The notes below the pieces were generated by a model. The model searched no databases. It saw nothing but the letters and a program-made list of their open reading frames with translations, and was not told the DNA's origin. From Cavia porcellus (taxonomy: Eukaryota > Chordata > Mammalia > Rodentia > Caviidae), in the NCBI RefSeq assembly GCF_034190915.1, contig NW_026947489.1, positions 58,280,001-58,344,000 of the forward strand: a DNA stretch of 64,000 nucleotides, read 5' to 3'. The position numbers and the translations under genes are program-made. Shown piece after piece: positions 20,991-31,496 of the stretch (its first letter is position 1; each line of letters begins with the position of its first letter).

Positions 20991-21744
20991 TTTGGCCGCA
21001 TGGTTATCGGCTGTGACATTACTTTTTTCAATTAGTTTATTCCCATTTAGTTTAAATGCAAATACTAAAATAAATAACTGTTTCACTGTGGGATGTGGTG
21101 AGCAGGCTGAAAATGTCTTCCTAGGATGCACATGGAGAAGATGAACATTTCAGAGAAAAAGCTTGACACATTATTATTTCATGCAGGAGAATTAACAGAA
21201 AAAGAAATGTTGCAGTGATTTCTTTTCCAACCATGTACTGAGAGGCTGTTGCTATCTGGATCTGCAAAGCATCTTAATCTCTTCTGCAGATGGGGCTAGT
21301 GGTGTGCTTCCATTTAATGCAGTTTCTCAGGCAATGTGTGTGTGTGCATGTATGTGCATATGTATGTGCATGTAAGGCTTTCTTTCCCTTTTTCTTCTAG
21401 GTGAATTTAAGTTCTATTTCTTCCTGTAGGCAACTTCCTCTCATAGACAAGACTATCAGAGCCTCAGTGCCCACTCCATCAGGACCTTCTCCTGCGTGGT
21501 GGTATGACTGTTAATCGTGATGTGTCAACTTGAATAGAATCAGAAACCTCTAGCAGATTAGCAAAACGTTCTGGGTGTGTCTGTGGATGATTGACAGGTA
21601 GGCCAGCAAACCTGTGGGAAGACCCATCCCGGATGTGGGTGGCACCAACCAATAGCCTGGATGGGATAACAAGGGAAATAAAGGAACTGTTCTTGCTTTT
21701 GAAGAGCTCCAGTCTTTGGAGAATTTGGATATCTCTGGTCTTAA
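20991..21744. other. Unassigned sequence
   Basis: No coding signal. A short TG-rich patch ('gtgtgtgtgcatgtatgtgcat') lies near 21340-21370. The last part, 21500-21744, may belong to an LTR ('gttaatcgtgatgtgtcaacttg', 'gggtgtgtctgtggatgattgac'), but I cannot place its ends. Confidence 0.35.
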
Positions 21745-22466
21745 TTTTTTTAACAATTAAAAATTTTTTTATTTTAAAGAAAACAAAACAAAACAGAATA
21801 CAAAAGAACAAAGCAAACCAGAACAGAACAATGCAAGCAATACAAGACTTCAAAACAAGACAACAGGAAATCAACAGTGGCTACCATGATGTCTCTTGTT
21901 TTCTTCAAAATGGTTGACCATTCCTAAACAATAATGTCAACCATGACAAAATAGTATAAATCCAATCAAAAGAATGAAAGCATTACAGGACTTCAAAACC
22001 AGATAACAGGAAATTAATAATCGTTACTATATCTCATTTTCTTCAAAAAAGTTGTCCATACTATCACGTATAATAAAATTAAATAAAACACAACAGAATA
22101 GAACCAATCAAAACAAAAGAATAAAAGCATGGTAGTACTTCAAAACAAGATGATAGTAAATCAGCAGTGGCTGCCATAATGTCTTATTATCTTCAGAATA
22201 GCTGTTCATACAGATAACACAGATAACAAAAGCAAAACAAAACAGAGTTAAACCAATTAAACAAACGAAAGCATTATAAGACTTCAAAACAAGATAATAG
22301 CAAACCAGTCATGATTACCGTAATACATCCCATTGTGTTCAAGAGAGCTACTCATATTATCAGACAAAGTAAAACCTAACAAAACAAGACAGAACAAAAC
22401 CAAACCTAACAAAATTGTGAAAACAATACAAGAGTTCAAGACAAGACAATAAGAAATTAACAGTAG
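21745..22466 (-). repeat. Degenerate ~145-bp tandem array (old element 3'UTR)
   Basis: The motif 'cttcaaaacaagat(a)a' followed about 20 bp later by 'cagtggctaccat' type words recurs at about 21848, 21991, 22138, 22282 and 22434, spacings of 143, 147, 144 and 152 bp. Between them lie A/C-rich strings such as 'aaaacaaaacagaa'. The units are only partly conserved. Confidence 0.75.
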
Positions 22467-23042
22467 ATTCTGGGACTTGGGGGACCAACCAAGAAATCAG
22501 TGATTCAGCCTTCCTGGTAAGCAGTGCAAGCCTACTAGTGCATAAGCTGAGAATCACCTCTTACCCCCGTTAGCAACCAGATGCTTCCGAGGACAGCTTG
22601 AGTTGACAGCAACTAAGGTACATAAAACAACTAAACACTTGTACTGTTTGGTTGATTGTGCAGGCCTGGGGCCAGAGGTCTGGGCATCTCTTGGGAGGAT
22701 GACAGTATGCAACATAGCAAGTATTGGGGATTTCCTTCTGTCTTGTCTTTGAAGTCCAATGCTGTTTTGCTTTGTTCTGACTAATTGTTTTGCTTTATTC
22801 AATATTCTGCTCTGATCAGTTTTATAGTGTTCTATTTTTGGTTTGATTTTGCTATACCTGATTGAATGGACAACTATTGTGAAGATAACAAGATATACTA
22901 TGGTACCTATTACTGTTATCTCAGTATCCTGCTCTGAAGTTCTGCACCAGTGTCAGTGCATTGTCTTGATTGGCTTTGTTCTGTCTTGCTTTGTTGTATT
23001 TTAGTATCTTTAAAATAAATTAAAAAAAGAAATTAACAGTAG
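22451..23042 (+). mobile_element. ORF-less 0.56 kb retroposon with 16-bp target duplication
   Basis: Body 22467-23026 ends in 'aaaataaattaaaaaaa'. The flanks 'aagaaattaacagtag' at 22451-22466 and 23027-23042 are identical, so this is a separate insertion into the old element's 3'UTR. It has no open frame of note. Related copies are at 40588-41067 (-) and 16800-17335 (-). Its 3' half resembles the HAL1/L1 3'UTR units ('gtttgattttgctatacctg', 'tctgtcttgctttgttg'), so it was probably mobilised by L1 machinery. Confidence 0.8.
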
Positions 23043-23539
23043 TTACTATGTTTCCCTTCCAGGTGTTTCCTCCTTTATCCCTTTTACAATCCTTTTCTGG
23101 ATCCCATTAACTCCGTCTGTTTCATATGCTAGGGTTCACAGGTTCAAACTGTTTTGCTCATGAACATGATCTCCAGTTGCATCCATTTAACTACAATAGC
23201 TTTGAGATTATTCTACTTTATAGCTGCGTACTTTCCACTGCATGAAAATACCATATCTTTCTTATCTATTTGGAAGTTGATGTGCCAGTTACCCTTGATT
23301 TATTTCTGGTCTCCTGTTGCATGGAATAGTTGTTTTCTCTCCTTTGATTTTAAGACTATGAATTTCCCTTCAAGTTAAATACAGTATATTGCTGAATCTT
23401 GTTTCTTGATCCACTTTCCCTGTGTTTCTTTTTATTGCTGATCTGAGGCCATCTACATTAATGGTTACAATCAACATACTTTGGTTCATCTCTGCCCTGC
23501 TATCCTCCTGTTGTTGGCCCTCCACTTTTCCCCCTCATT

Positions 23540-24341
23540 CAGGTGCCTGTCTTGTTTGGCGATCCTCCTCTGTCCTGGAACTATCGTCATCTTTATCTCT
23601 TTCTAGAATATCCTTCAGCATTCTCTGTAGGATTGGTTTGGTGGTCATGAATTCATTCGGTTGTTCTTTTCATGGAAGTATCTTATTTTTCCATCAATTT
23701 TGAAAGGTAGTTTTTCAGGGTACATCAATCTGGGTTGGGAGTTGTTTTCTTTTAGGATTTAAAACATTTCACTCCAAGTCTTCTTGACTTGATGGGTTGT
23801 GTTGACAAGTCTGCCATGATTCTGATGTCTTTTCCTTTTTAGATAATCTTTTTTTTCTCTAACAGCTTTTAATATTTTGTTCTTGTGCTGAATTTCTGGG
23901 ATCTTATTATACGTCTCTGTGTAGATTTAATTTAGGTACAGCTAGTTAGAGTCCTATATGCCTCACTTATCTGCATGCAAGATCCATTTCCCATGTTTGG
24001 GAAGTTTTCTGTTATTACTTATGTAAATAGCCTTTTAATTTCATTTGTGTGGACCCTTGCTTCTTCACTGATACCTATCACTCTTAGATTATGCTTCTTT
24101 GCATCATGTTGCAGCTGTTGAATTGTTATTTCCTGATTCTTTGTTATTTTTCCTTCACGATTGCTAACTGCAATCCTATTTTCAAGGTTTGAAAGTCTAT
24201 CTTTAGTTTCTTTCAAGCAATTTTGCCAACTTTCAATTGACTTTTTAATTTCCTGGATATTTCTTTGAATCTGTTTCATGCATTGTAATTCTTTTCTATA
24301 TTGTTCATTCATTTCCATCATTTTCCTATGCTCCTCTTTTT
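23540..24341 (-). pseudogene. Decayed ORF1 of the old HAL1-like element, C-terminal and middle part
   Basis: Read on the minus strand this encodes an L1 ORF1-like protein with several stops and shifts. The clearest open piece (24321-24019, 100 codons) is coiled-coil sequence: ESWQNCLKETKDRLSNLENR matches the WHNSLKETKDRLSELEGR region of the young copies. It continues into the RRM start (KKHNLRVIGI). Beyond that the RRM and C-terminal domain can be followed only in pieces. The frame was cut at 24341 by the insertion of HAL1 copy 2; the rest is at 27570-27829. Confidence 0.75.
24327..24341 (-). repeat. Target-site duplication of HAL1 copy 2 (3' side of element)
   Basis: 'tatgctcctcttttt' here and at 27570-27584. 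The T-run merges with the complementary strand of the A tail, so the exact edge may shift by a few bases. Confidence 0.85.
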
Positions 24342-24995
24342 TTTAAATTTTATTTAAGGAGAAAAGAAAAAAAAGCAGAGAAAGGGTACAAGTTATACAG
24401 ATTTGCAGAAAAAAAATGAACAGTAGGAAATCACTAGTTAATGGATTACATATTGTCATCTTAGAAATAATTGTTCGTCACAAAATTAAAGCTTGTAAAG
24501 TGGACATTCCATCAATGATACTGCAAACAGTTCTGTTCAATGATCCAATAAAACTCTGTGATATCATATTCTATCTTATACACTTAAATATACATGCAGT
24601 TATATAGTTTAGAGCACTTTCTTTTCCTCTCTTTTGTACAATGACTATTACACATTTTGGGTTTCATTGCTCTCACGGTTCTTATTACTTTTTTGGAAGA
24701 GAGTAAAACCAAATGTGACATAACAGAACAGAATCGGTCAAGTCAAAAGGGTGGACATAATAGATAATGTGAAAACATAATACAAGGTGATCAACAATGG
24801 TTACCATAATGCCTCCCACTATCTCTAATAGAATTGCCTATACCATTAGTTATAATACAATTGAACAAAACAGTAAAGAACAAAACCGACAAAACCAAAA
24901 CATTGGAGACATTGTAGGTCTTCAAAAGTAGATAAAAGTCAACGAGAATGGGCGTTATAATGAATCTCATTATCTTCTCAGCTGATGCCTAAATT

Positions 24996-25185
24996 TTCGA
25001 ACCTGATACTATCCAGCAAAACAGAATAGGGGAACATCAGTTAAAAACCAGATGGTGAGAGTAATACAGGGCTTTAAATCGAGGTAATGGTTCGAACCTG
25101 ATACTATCCAGCCAAACAGAATAGGGGAACATCAGTTAAAAACCAGATGGTGAGAGTAATACAGGGCTTTAAATCGAGGTAATGG
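24996..25185 (-). repeat. 95-bp tandem duplication inside the HAL1 copy 2 3'UTR
   Basis: 24996-25090 and 25091-25185 differ at one position ('ccagcaaaac' against 'ccagccaaac'). The other HAL1 copies have the segment once, so the duplication arose in or just before this copy. Confidence 0.92.
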
Positions 25186-25813
25186 AAAGTCAAAGTGGGT
25201 TACTATAATATATCCTGCTATTTTTTTTCCTTTAATTAAAAGGATAAAAATTTTAAAAAAGTATTAAAAAAGTAAATAATGGAGTGGAGATTGAGATAAA
25301 AGAGGGCATAACAACGATACAGCACAGATCAAAACATAACAATTTAAGCAGAATAGTGTTTCACCACCAGATAATCCTGACCTAAAAGTAGTTACCATAT
25401 TGTCTCTTTCCTTGAAATCCTTGAGTACAACTTCGTATACTCTAGCATTAAGTATATCAAAACAATGTAAAACCATTTAAGAGAATGACAGCATTACAGA
25501 GTATTTAGAATCGACTAACAGAAAATGAATAATGGTTTCTGTATAATCTCCTTGTCTTTAAAAGGTTTTTGCTTATTCTATCATACATAATAAAATCCAG
25601 TAAGATACAACCTATTTAGACCATTGGAGACAGAAGGACAAAAGCTAGATGAGACTTCAAAACAAGATGATACTAAATCAGTATTACCTATTAAGATGTC
25701 ATTTTCTCCAAAATAGCTGTTCCTATCATCCAATCCTCTCTGCCTCATTTCTGTTGAGCTCTTATTCTGTCAGTAGCTGTCAGTTTGTCTTCTTCACTTT
25801 GTTCTCTGCTCCA

Positions 25814-26827
25814 TTAGTTGTGGCCTCCACTATTTCTGGATTCTTTGTATTTTTCTTTTTTTAGAATATCCTGCAATACTCTCTGTAGAGTTGAATTGGT
25901 GGTTGCAAATTCCCCCAGTTCCTCTTTATCCTGGAAGCACCTTGTTTTTCCATCAATTTCCAGGGACAGTTGTGCAGGATATCTCAATCTTGGCTGGAGA
26001 TTATTATCTTTCAAAGCTTGAATTATTTCTCCCCACACTCTTCGTGATTTGATGGTTTGTGCAGAGAAATCTGCTGTAATTCTGATGGGTGCTCCCTTGT
26101 AAGTGGTCTGTTTCTTGTCTCTGACAGCTTTTAATATTCTGTTCTTGTATTGAATTTCTGGGATTTTTATTATTATATGCCTGGGTGTTGCTCTGTTTGG
26201 GTTGTAGGTAGCTGGGGTCCTGTATGCCTCATACATCTGAGTATCTTTACCTTTTGCTAAATTAGGAAAATTCTCCTGGATTATTTCTGTGAGTAGCTTT
26301 TGTAGTTCATTTGTTTGTGTCCCTACTTCTTCTTTTATGTTCTTAATCCTTAAGTTATGGATCCTCTTATCATCTTCTTGTCTTTGTATTATTGCTGTTT
26401 GTTTCTTTGTTATTTTTAAGAAGTTTTTCATTTCATTCTCCCATATTACAAGTCTGCCCTCCAGTTCAGATAGTCTGTCCTTAGTTTCTTTCAAGCTGTT
26501 ATGCCAGTCTTCGATAGACTTCTTAGTTTCTTGGTAGTCCCTTTGAACCTGCTTCACGTATTCTATGCTTTCCCTGTTTTCTCCATCAAACAATTCTCCC
26601 CTCTTTTTCTGTTCTTCCATTCCACCATCTGTTTTTTCTTGGGTGGGGCTTAGCATTTCTCTAACTATTTTGCATACTTCTAGCTTCAGGTCGTTGATAA
26701 CTTCATTCCTGAATTGGTCTATGAGGCTCTCTATATGGTGCTTTATGTGTATCGGTGCGGTGTCCGCTATTGCCTGTTTCTCAGAATTGGGGGCCGAGGA
26801 GCCTTTCTTGTTGCTGCCTCTTCCCAT
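25814..26827 (-). CDS. HAL1 ORF1 protein, copy 2, C terminus frameshifted
   Basis: The 337-codon L1 ORF1-like frame has the same domain order as copy 1: basic start MGRGSNKK, coiled coil at about 85-155, RRM at about 157-247 with RILKAVRDKK, and a C-terminal domain with QPRLRYPAQLS. A 5-bp deletion near 25825, relative to copies 1 and 3, shifts the frame after KESRNS and replaces the last ~17 residues with a short new end (GGHN). The lost part lies beyond the structured C-terminal domain, so the protein could still fold. This is the same role as in copy 1: RNA-binding chaperone of a non-autonomous element. Confidence 0.85.
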   Translation of the reverse strand: MGRGSNKKGSSAPNSEKQAIADTAPIHIKHHIESLIDQFRNEVINDLKLEVCKIVREMLSPTQEKTDGGMEEQKKRGELFDGENRESIEYVKQVQRDYQETKKSIEDWHNSLKETKDRLSELEGRLVIWENEMKNFLKITKKQTAIIQRQEDDKRIHNLRIKNIKEEVGTQTNELQKLLTEIIQENFPNLAKGKDTQMYEAYRTPATYNPNRATPRHIIIKIPEIQYKNRILKAVRDKKQTTYKGAPIRITADFSAQTIKSRRVWGEIIQALKDNNLQPRLRYPAQLSLEIDGKTRCFQDKEELGEFATTNSTLQRVLQDILKKEKYKESRNSGGHN

Positions 26828-27296
26828 GCTGCCTCTTCTTCTCTGTTCCTTATATATGCAAGCTTATATGAGAGGCCCAGCTTCTCTCCCTGTCAGCCAC
26901 AGCCTGATCAAATTGCGCCGGCTAGGTGTTCCCACTCACCGCTGCGCACCAGGCAGCCTAAGCGGGGGCCCGCCCCTCCCGGCCTCTGTCGGGCTCTGGG
27001 ATCTGGGTTGGGCCAGCCTACGGGGTCCGCCGGCAGCGTCAGGCAGGCCAGGCACTTTTCACCAATCCCGCCCGAGAGGGGAATGTGTGGCTGGAGTTGC
27101 CACCGCGCCCTGCTCCCGCAGGACTGCTCGGGCCCAGAAAGTCCGCTGGAGTCAAACTGTGGTGGAGTGTCAGTTTCTCTCACTCACCTCGCCACAAGTC
27201 AGAACATGCCTCCCTGCCTGTCCTGTTTTCGACTCCGTTCGCAGACTCCCGTTCTCAGAGTTTCCGCGCGTCTCTCTCCTTGCTGAGCCGATGTAG
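26565..27296 (+). other. Antisense ORF of HAL1 copy 2 (243 codons)
   Basis: Counterpart of the antisense frame in copy 1, with the same MLSLFSPS start. The 5'UTR half has changed frame relative to copy 1 through small indels but remains open. A second antisense frame (26714-27286, 190 codons, starting MVYEALYMV) also has a counterpart in copy 1 (1884-2348). Two open antisense frames at once argues for a compositional cause. Confidence 0.2.
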
Positions 27297-27569
27297 AGGC
27301 AGCCAGCCACCGCGCGGCGGGAAACCCAAATCGCGGCTTCCAATGGCGCAGGGTCCAGCCTCAGCAGCGAGACTTTTCTGTTCCTGTTTTAGCACCAGGA
27401 ATGCATTCCAAGTTGGTTTCTCTCAGCTGAGTTCGTTCCTGAGTCAGCAGAGCATAACTCCACCTGCTTATGTCTTTTAGTCCGCACCATACCTGGCTTC
27501 TGAGCCTAGTTTTTCAGAGAGCCTCCGGTAGTTGCTGTTATCTGTCCGCCATGTTCTCCCGGAAGTCCG
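26828..27569 (-). promoter_or_regulatory. HAL1 copy 2 5'UTR
   Basis: Minus-strand 5'UTR with the ETS-like 'cccggaag' (27558-27565) and the YY1-like core 'ccgccat' (27546-27552) at the element's start. CpG-rich throughout. Confidence 0.6.
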
Positions 27570-27829
27570 TATGCTCCTCTTTTTAAAATCTGTGTTCTTT
27601 AGATATGCTGAGCATTTCTTTCATTGTGCTTGTGATTTCTTCTTTACCTGAGACATTATTTCTAATCTGATTACTTTCACATACTCATGAAGTTTTTCCT
27701 TACTTCAGTTGGCATCATCTCAGGGATTTCAGGTATGTGACTTCCATTTTCTTCTATGACTATGTCTCCCAGACTTGTTCTGTGTGGGTTGGAGGCCTGA
27801 GATTGCCTTTTTCTCCTTTGTCTTGACAT
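27570..27829 (-). pseudogene. N-terminal part of the old HAL1-like ORF1
   Basis: Probable ATG at 27829 (MSRQRRKRQSQ), a basic start like those of L1 ORF1 proteins. It reads on to about 27677 before decay. The frame is interrupted at 27570 by HAL1 copy 2. An upstream in-frame ATG at 27922 would add 31 residues without ORF1-like features, so I prefer the inner start. Confidence 0.55.
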
Positions 27830-28044
27830 TTTTCTGGGTTCCTTCCAACAAACTGGTTGTGGGAACCTAGATACTTCCCACTTTGGCTGCCCCTCTGTGG
27901 TGTAGGGGAATGGGACAGGCACCTGGGTTCCTCTGACCTCAGATTTATAGGGAGTTAGCGGGGAGTGGGGTGAGCTTCTCCAGACCTATGCAGCTGCACT
28001 GTAGCTTACCTGATGATCAGGGGTGTGGAGGTGGGGCTGCTTCT

Positions 28045-28365
28045 CCGAGCCTGTGTGTCTACACTGGGAGTTCTGTGATGGTGGCAGGCACACAGGGGTG
28101 TATTTGTCTGATTCTCCCAGTGAGTGATGGTTACCCAAAGGAACCAAGGCCTCCAATGGTGGCCTGCAGGTGCATGAGGCTTACCTGGCTGTGTGTCCCT
28201 GATCCTGCTGGCTGCCCACAGGAAGGAGCCTTCTGCTGGCAGTGGTCAGCAGGCAGAGGCAGATCTGTCTGGTTCTCTTTGCCCATGTAGGCTGTCCACA
28301 AGAAGGAGACTTCTGGTGGTGTTGGCCAGCAGTTGGAGGTGGAAATGTCTGGTTCTCCTGGTCTT
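28045..28365 (-). repeat. ~80-bp tandem units in the old element's 5'UTR
   Basis: Related units begin at about 28129 ('ggttacccaaaggaa'), 28210 ('ggctgcccacaggaagga') and 28290 ('ggctgtccacaagaagga'), with the word 'tgtctggttctcc' recurring at the same offset. A weaker unit may start at about 28050. They resemble in arrangement the promoter monomers of mouse L1 5'UTRs. The young HAL1 5'UTR does not contain them. Confidence 0.65.
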
Positions 28366-28589
28366 CTTAATTTTGGAATTATCTACTTTTGAAATGCATG
28401 TGAAGCTTGTAGGGTTTCTATAGGTGCCAAGGTGCCCAGGTAGTGATCCATACTGCAGAGGGTAAGGACCTGACTTTTGCATTATGTAGTTAGAGCACTG
28501 GGAGTGGTAACCAGGACACCCAATGAAACAGCAATTATCTCCTGACAGTGAAGCTGGGTTGTTAACTTGGTAGGCCGGAGAGCTGTGTG

Positions 28590-28880
28590 GAGGATTGGTG
28601 GAGCACACTTTGGTCATGTCTGGGTGGGGCCTAGATGTGTGGCCTTGGAGACTATTTCTGGTCCTTAGTTCCTCCCTCTCTGGCACTGTTTCCCTAGTCT
28701 GTTTCTTGGGCACCACGAACTGGCAGCTTTTCTCTGCCATGTCCTTCTACTATGTACTTCTACCTTGAAGCCATACAGATATGAACTGAACCCACTGAAA
28801 CGTTGGGCCAAATAGATTTCTTTCCTTCTTTAAGTTGTGAGTGTTGGGCATTTTGTTCCAGTGATGGGGAAAGCTGATGT
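28590..28880 (+). repeat. MaLR-type LTR, 3' part
   Basis: 'ccatgtccttctac...gaactgaaccc...gccaaatagatttctttcc' followed by 'ttaagttgtgagtgttgggcattttgttccagtgatgggg' is the typical 3' half of rodent MaLR LTRs. Confidence 0.6.
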
Positions 28881-29400
28881 ATGCAAGTTGCTTGCTCTGG
28901 CTCCGAAATGTGGCTGAGGGAGGAAGTTGGGGGGCATTGCCATTGTGGTACCTGTGGATGCCATAGATGTGAGATGTTTGAAACTATTTTCATGCAAGTT
29001 TTGGTTTGTTTGCTGTTCAACAGATTGGAAAATAATGGGGCAAGTGGGGATATTTTTAATTATGCTGCAGTCTGGTGGGAAGTAATTTATCTCATTGTAA
29101 TCAATGGGTAGATTGAAGGATTACTTTTAGTGGTAGGCTTTCTTAAGTTGTGTAGAATTCTTGACAATTGAACATTCTAAGTCCTTTTATTTTCATTCTT
29201 AGATTTTTAAATCTTCTGACTGAATTGAGTCACAGACAGATGGAGGTTTTTTTTCCCTAATGATTTGGCTAATGCCTGGAAATAATACACACTCTTCTTC
29301 TCAGTAATAAAAATAAAACAAAAATGTCCTCTGTGTGTGGAATAATTTACCACATCAGGGGAAGTAAATAACTGATATTGTTAAAGAAGATCCCAGATTC
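28881..29400. other. Unassigned AT-rich sequence between HAL1 copies 2 and 3
   Basis: No gene or repeat recognised. It forms part of the 2.1 kb spacer of the head-to-head HAL1 pair. Confidence 0.45.
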
Positions 29401-29600
29401 ATATCAGACAGCCTGGGCTTGGGGCTGTGTTGCTTCTTGGTTGTGTGATCTCATCTCTCTGTTCTTGTATTTCCTCATCTGCAAAATAAGCACTAAGATG
29501 AAACATCTTGTAAGGTTGTTGTGGAAATGAATAATAATATGTGTAACTCAGAATGATGTCCTGATACCTTGCAAACAATTAATAATCATAAAAATAATTA
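29400..29600 (+). repeat. MIR SINE
   Basis: 'cagcctgggcttggggctgtg', 'gtgtgatctcatctctctg', 'tttcctcatctgcaaaataag' and 'gttgttgtggaaatgaataa' follow the MIR consensus order on the plus strand. Confidence 0.8.
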
Positions 29601-29679
29601 TTATTTTGAGCATATTGTTCTATTTTTGAAAAATAGTATAAATGGTGAAAAGTCTAATCATCATTTGTAAAGCTGGATT

Positions 29680-29694
29680 AAAGAAGGCAGCTGG
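29680..29694 (+). repeat. 5' target-site duplication of HAL1 copy 3
   Basis: 'aaagaaggcagctgg' recurs at 32807-32821 directly after the tail. Confidence 0.92.
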
Positions 29695-30443
29695 GGCTTC
29701 CGGGAGAATATGGCGGATAGATAACAGCAACTACCGGAGGCTCTCTGAAAGGCTCGGCTCAGGAATCAGGAATGATGCGGACTAAGGAGACATGAGCCGG
29801 TAGAGATATGCTCTGCTGACTCAGGAACGAACTGGGCTGAGAGAAACCAACTTGGAATGCAGTCCTGGCGCTAAAATAGGAACAGAAAAGTCTCGGTGGG
29901 TGTGGAGGCTGGACCCCGCGCCATTGGAAACCGCGGTTTGGATTTCCCGCCGCTCGGCGGCTCACTGCCTCCACAGCGGCTCGGCAAGGAGAGACTCGCA
30001 GAAGCTCTGGGAACGGGAGTCTACGAACGGAGTCGAAAACAGGACGGACAAGGAGGCGTACACTGACTGGTGGCGAGGTGAGTGAGAGAAACTGACACTC
30101 TACCACAGTTTGACTCCAGCGGAGGACTTTCTGGGCTCGGGCAGTCCTGTAAGAGCAGGGCGCGGTGGCGACTAGAGCCATACATTCCCCTCGGACGGGA
30201 TTGGTGAAAAGTGCCTGGCCTGCGTGACGCTGCGGGCGGACTTGGTAGGCTGGCCTAACCCAGATCCCAGAGCTTGATGGTGGCCTGGAGGGGTGACTCC
30301 CGCGTAGGCTGCCTAGTCCATAACTCCCTGGTGCGCAGCAGTGGGCGGGAACACCTAGCCAGTGCAATTTGATCAGGCTGTGGCTGACAGGCAGGGAAGC
30401 TGGGCCTCCTATGTAAGTTTGCATTTTATAAGGAACGGAGAAA
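29695..30443 (+). promoter_or_regulatory. HAL1 copy 3 5'UTR
   Basis: 'cttccggg' at 29697-29704 and ATGGCGG at 29710-29716 repeat the ETS/YY1-like start of copy 1. Two extra G residues precede the motif compared with copy 1. Confidence 0.62.
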
Positions 30444-30706
30444 ATGGGGAAGGGAAGCAATAAGAAAGGCTCCTCGGCCCCCAATTCTGAGAAACAGGCA
30501 ATAGCGGACACCGCACCAATAGACATTAAGCGCCATATAGAGAGCCTCATAGACCAATTCAGAAATGAAGTTATCAACGACCTGAAGCTAGAAGTATGCA
30601 GAATAGTTAGGGAAATACTAAGCACCACCCAGGAAAAAACAGATGGTGGAATGGAAGAACAGAAAAAGAGGGGAGAATTGTTTGATGGAGAAAACAGAGA
30701 AAGCAT
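29759..30706 (-). other. Antisense ORF of HAL1 copy 3 (315 codons)
   Basis: The longest version of the antisense frame shared by HAL1 copies, running from opposite ORF1 codon ~88 to near the 5' end of the element. No domain recognised. Several blocks (LSLTSP, LFCSYFSARTAFQVGFSQPSSFLS) have counterparts in copies 1 and 2. Confidence 0.25.
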
Positions 30707-31496
30707 AGAGTACGTGAAGCAGGTCCAAAGGGACTATCAAGAAATTAAGAAGTCTATCCAAGACTGGCATAACAGCTTGAAAGAAACTAAGGAGAGACTA
30801 TCTGAACTGGAGGGCAGACTTGTAATATGGGAGAATGAAATGACAAACTTCTTAAAAATAACAAAGAAATAAACAGCAATAATACAAAGACAAGAAGATG
30901 ATAAGAGGAGCCATAACTTAAGGATTAAGAACATAAAAGAAGAAGTAGGGACACAAACAAATGAACTACAAAAGCTACTCACAGAAATAATCCAGGAGAA
31001 TTTTCCTAATTTAGCAAAAGGTAAAGATACTCAGATGTATGAGGCATACAGGACCCCAGCTACCTACAACCCTAACAGAGAAACACCCAGGCATACAATA
31101 ATAAAAATTCCAGAAATTCAATACAAGAACAGAATATTAAAAGCTGTCAGAGACAAGAAACAGACCACTTACAAGGGAACACCCATCAGAATTACAGCAG
31201 ATTTCTCTGCACAAACCATCAAATCACGAAGAGCATGGGGGGAAATAATTCAAGCTTTGAAAGATAATAATCTCCAGCCAAGATTGAGATATCCTGCACA
31301 ACTGTCCCTGGAAATTGATGGAAAAACAAGGTGCTTTCAGGATAAAGAGGAACTGGGGGAATTTGCAACCACCAATTCAACCCTACAGAAAGTATTGCAG
31401 GATATTCTAAAAAAAGAAAAATACAAAGAACCCAGAAATGGTGGCGGGGAGGCCACAACGAATGGAGCAGAGAACAAAATGAAGAAGACAAATTGA
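30444..31496 (+). pseudogene. HAL1 ORF1, copy 3, interrupted by a nonsense codon at 143
   Basis: Same 350-codon layout as copy 1, but codon 143 (30870-30872) is TAA where copy 1 has CAA (Gln). The frame stays open on both sides. The stop lies in the coiled coil just before the RRM, so the product would lack both RNA-binding domains. An in-frame ATG at 31035 could start only a fragment (EAYRTP onward). A single transition on an otherwise clean frame means recent loss. Confidence 0.9.

Larger units (their letters stand above)
24342..27569 (-). mobile_element. HAL1 copy 2: full-length, inserted into an older HAL1-like ORF1
   Basis: Minus-strand element of about 3.2 kb: 5'UTR 27569-26828, ORF1 26827-25814, 3'UTR 25813-24342 with AATAAA near the tail. 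It is longer than its sisters because 95 bp of its 3'UTR is duplicated in tandem (24996-25185). Target duplications of 15 bp flank it. ORF1 sequence variants (MGRGSNKK, KHHIES, SIEDW) place it with copy 1. It stands head to head with copy 3, 2.1 kb away. Confidence 0.9.
21745..28370 (-). mobile_element. Old ORF1-only L1/HAL1-like element, split by two nested insertions
   Basis: On the minus strand, 5' to 3': a 5'UTR with about 80-bp repeats (about 28370-27830), a decayed ORF1 (27829-27570, then 24341 to about 23540), a short stretch resembling the ORF2 C terminus (about 23290-23100), and a 3'UTR array (23043-23027 and 22466-21745). Young HAL1 copy 2 sits inside its ORF1, and a 0.56 kb retroposon inside its 3'UTR. 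Its ORF1 is clearly related to, but far diverged from, the young copies. The small ORF2-like remnant may record the deletion that produced the half-L1 form; that part is inference. Confidence 0.65.

Noticed and set aside
21745..22466. CRISPR-like or satellite array
   Set aside because: The units are degenerate, lack fixed repeat/spacer structure and belong to an L1-type 3'UTR in a mammalian genome.
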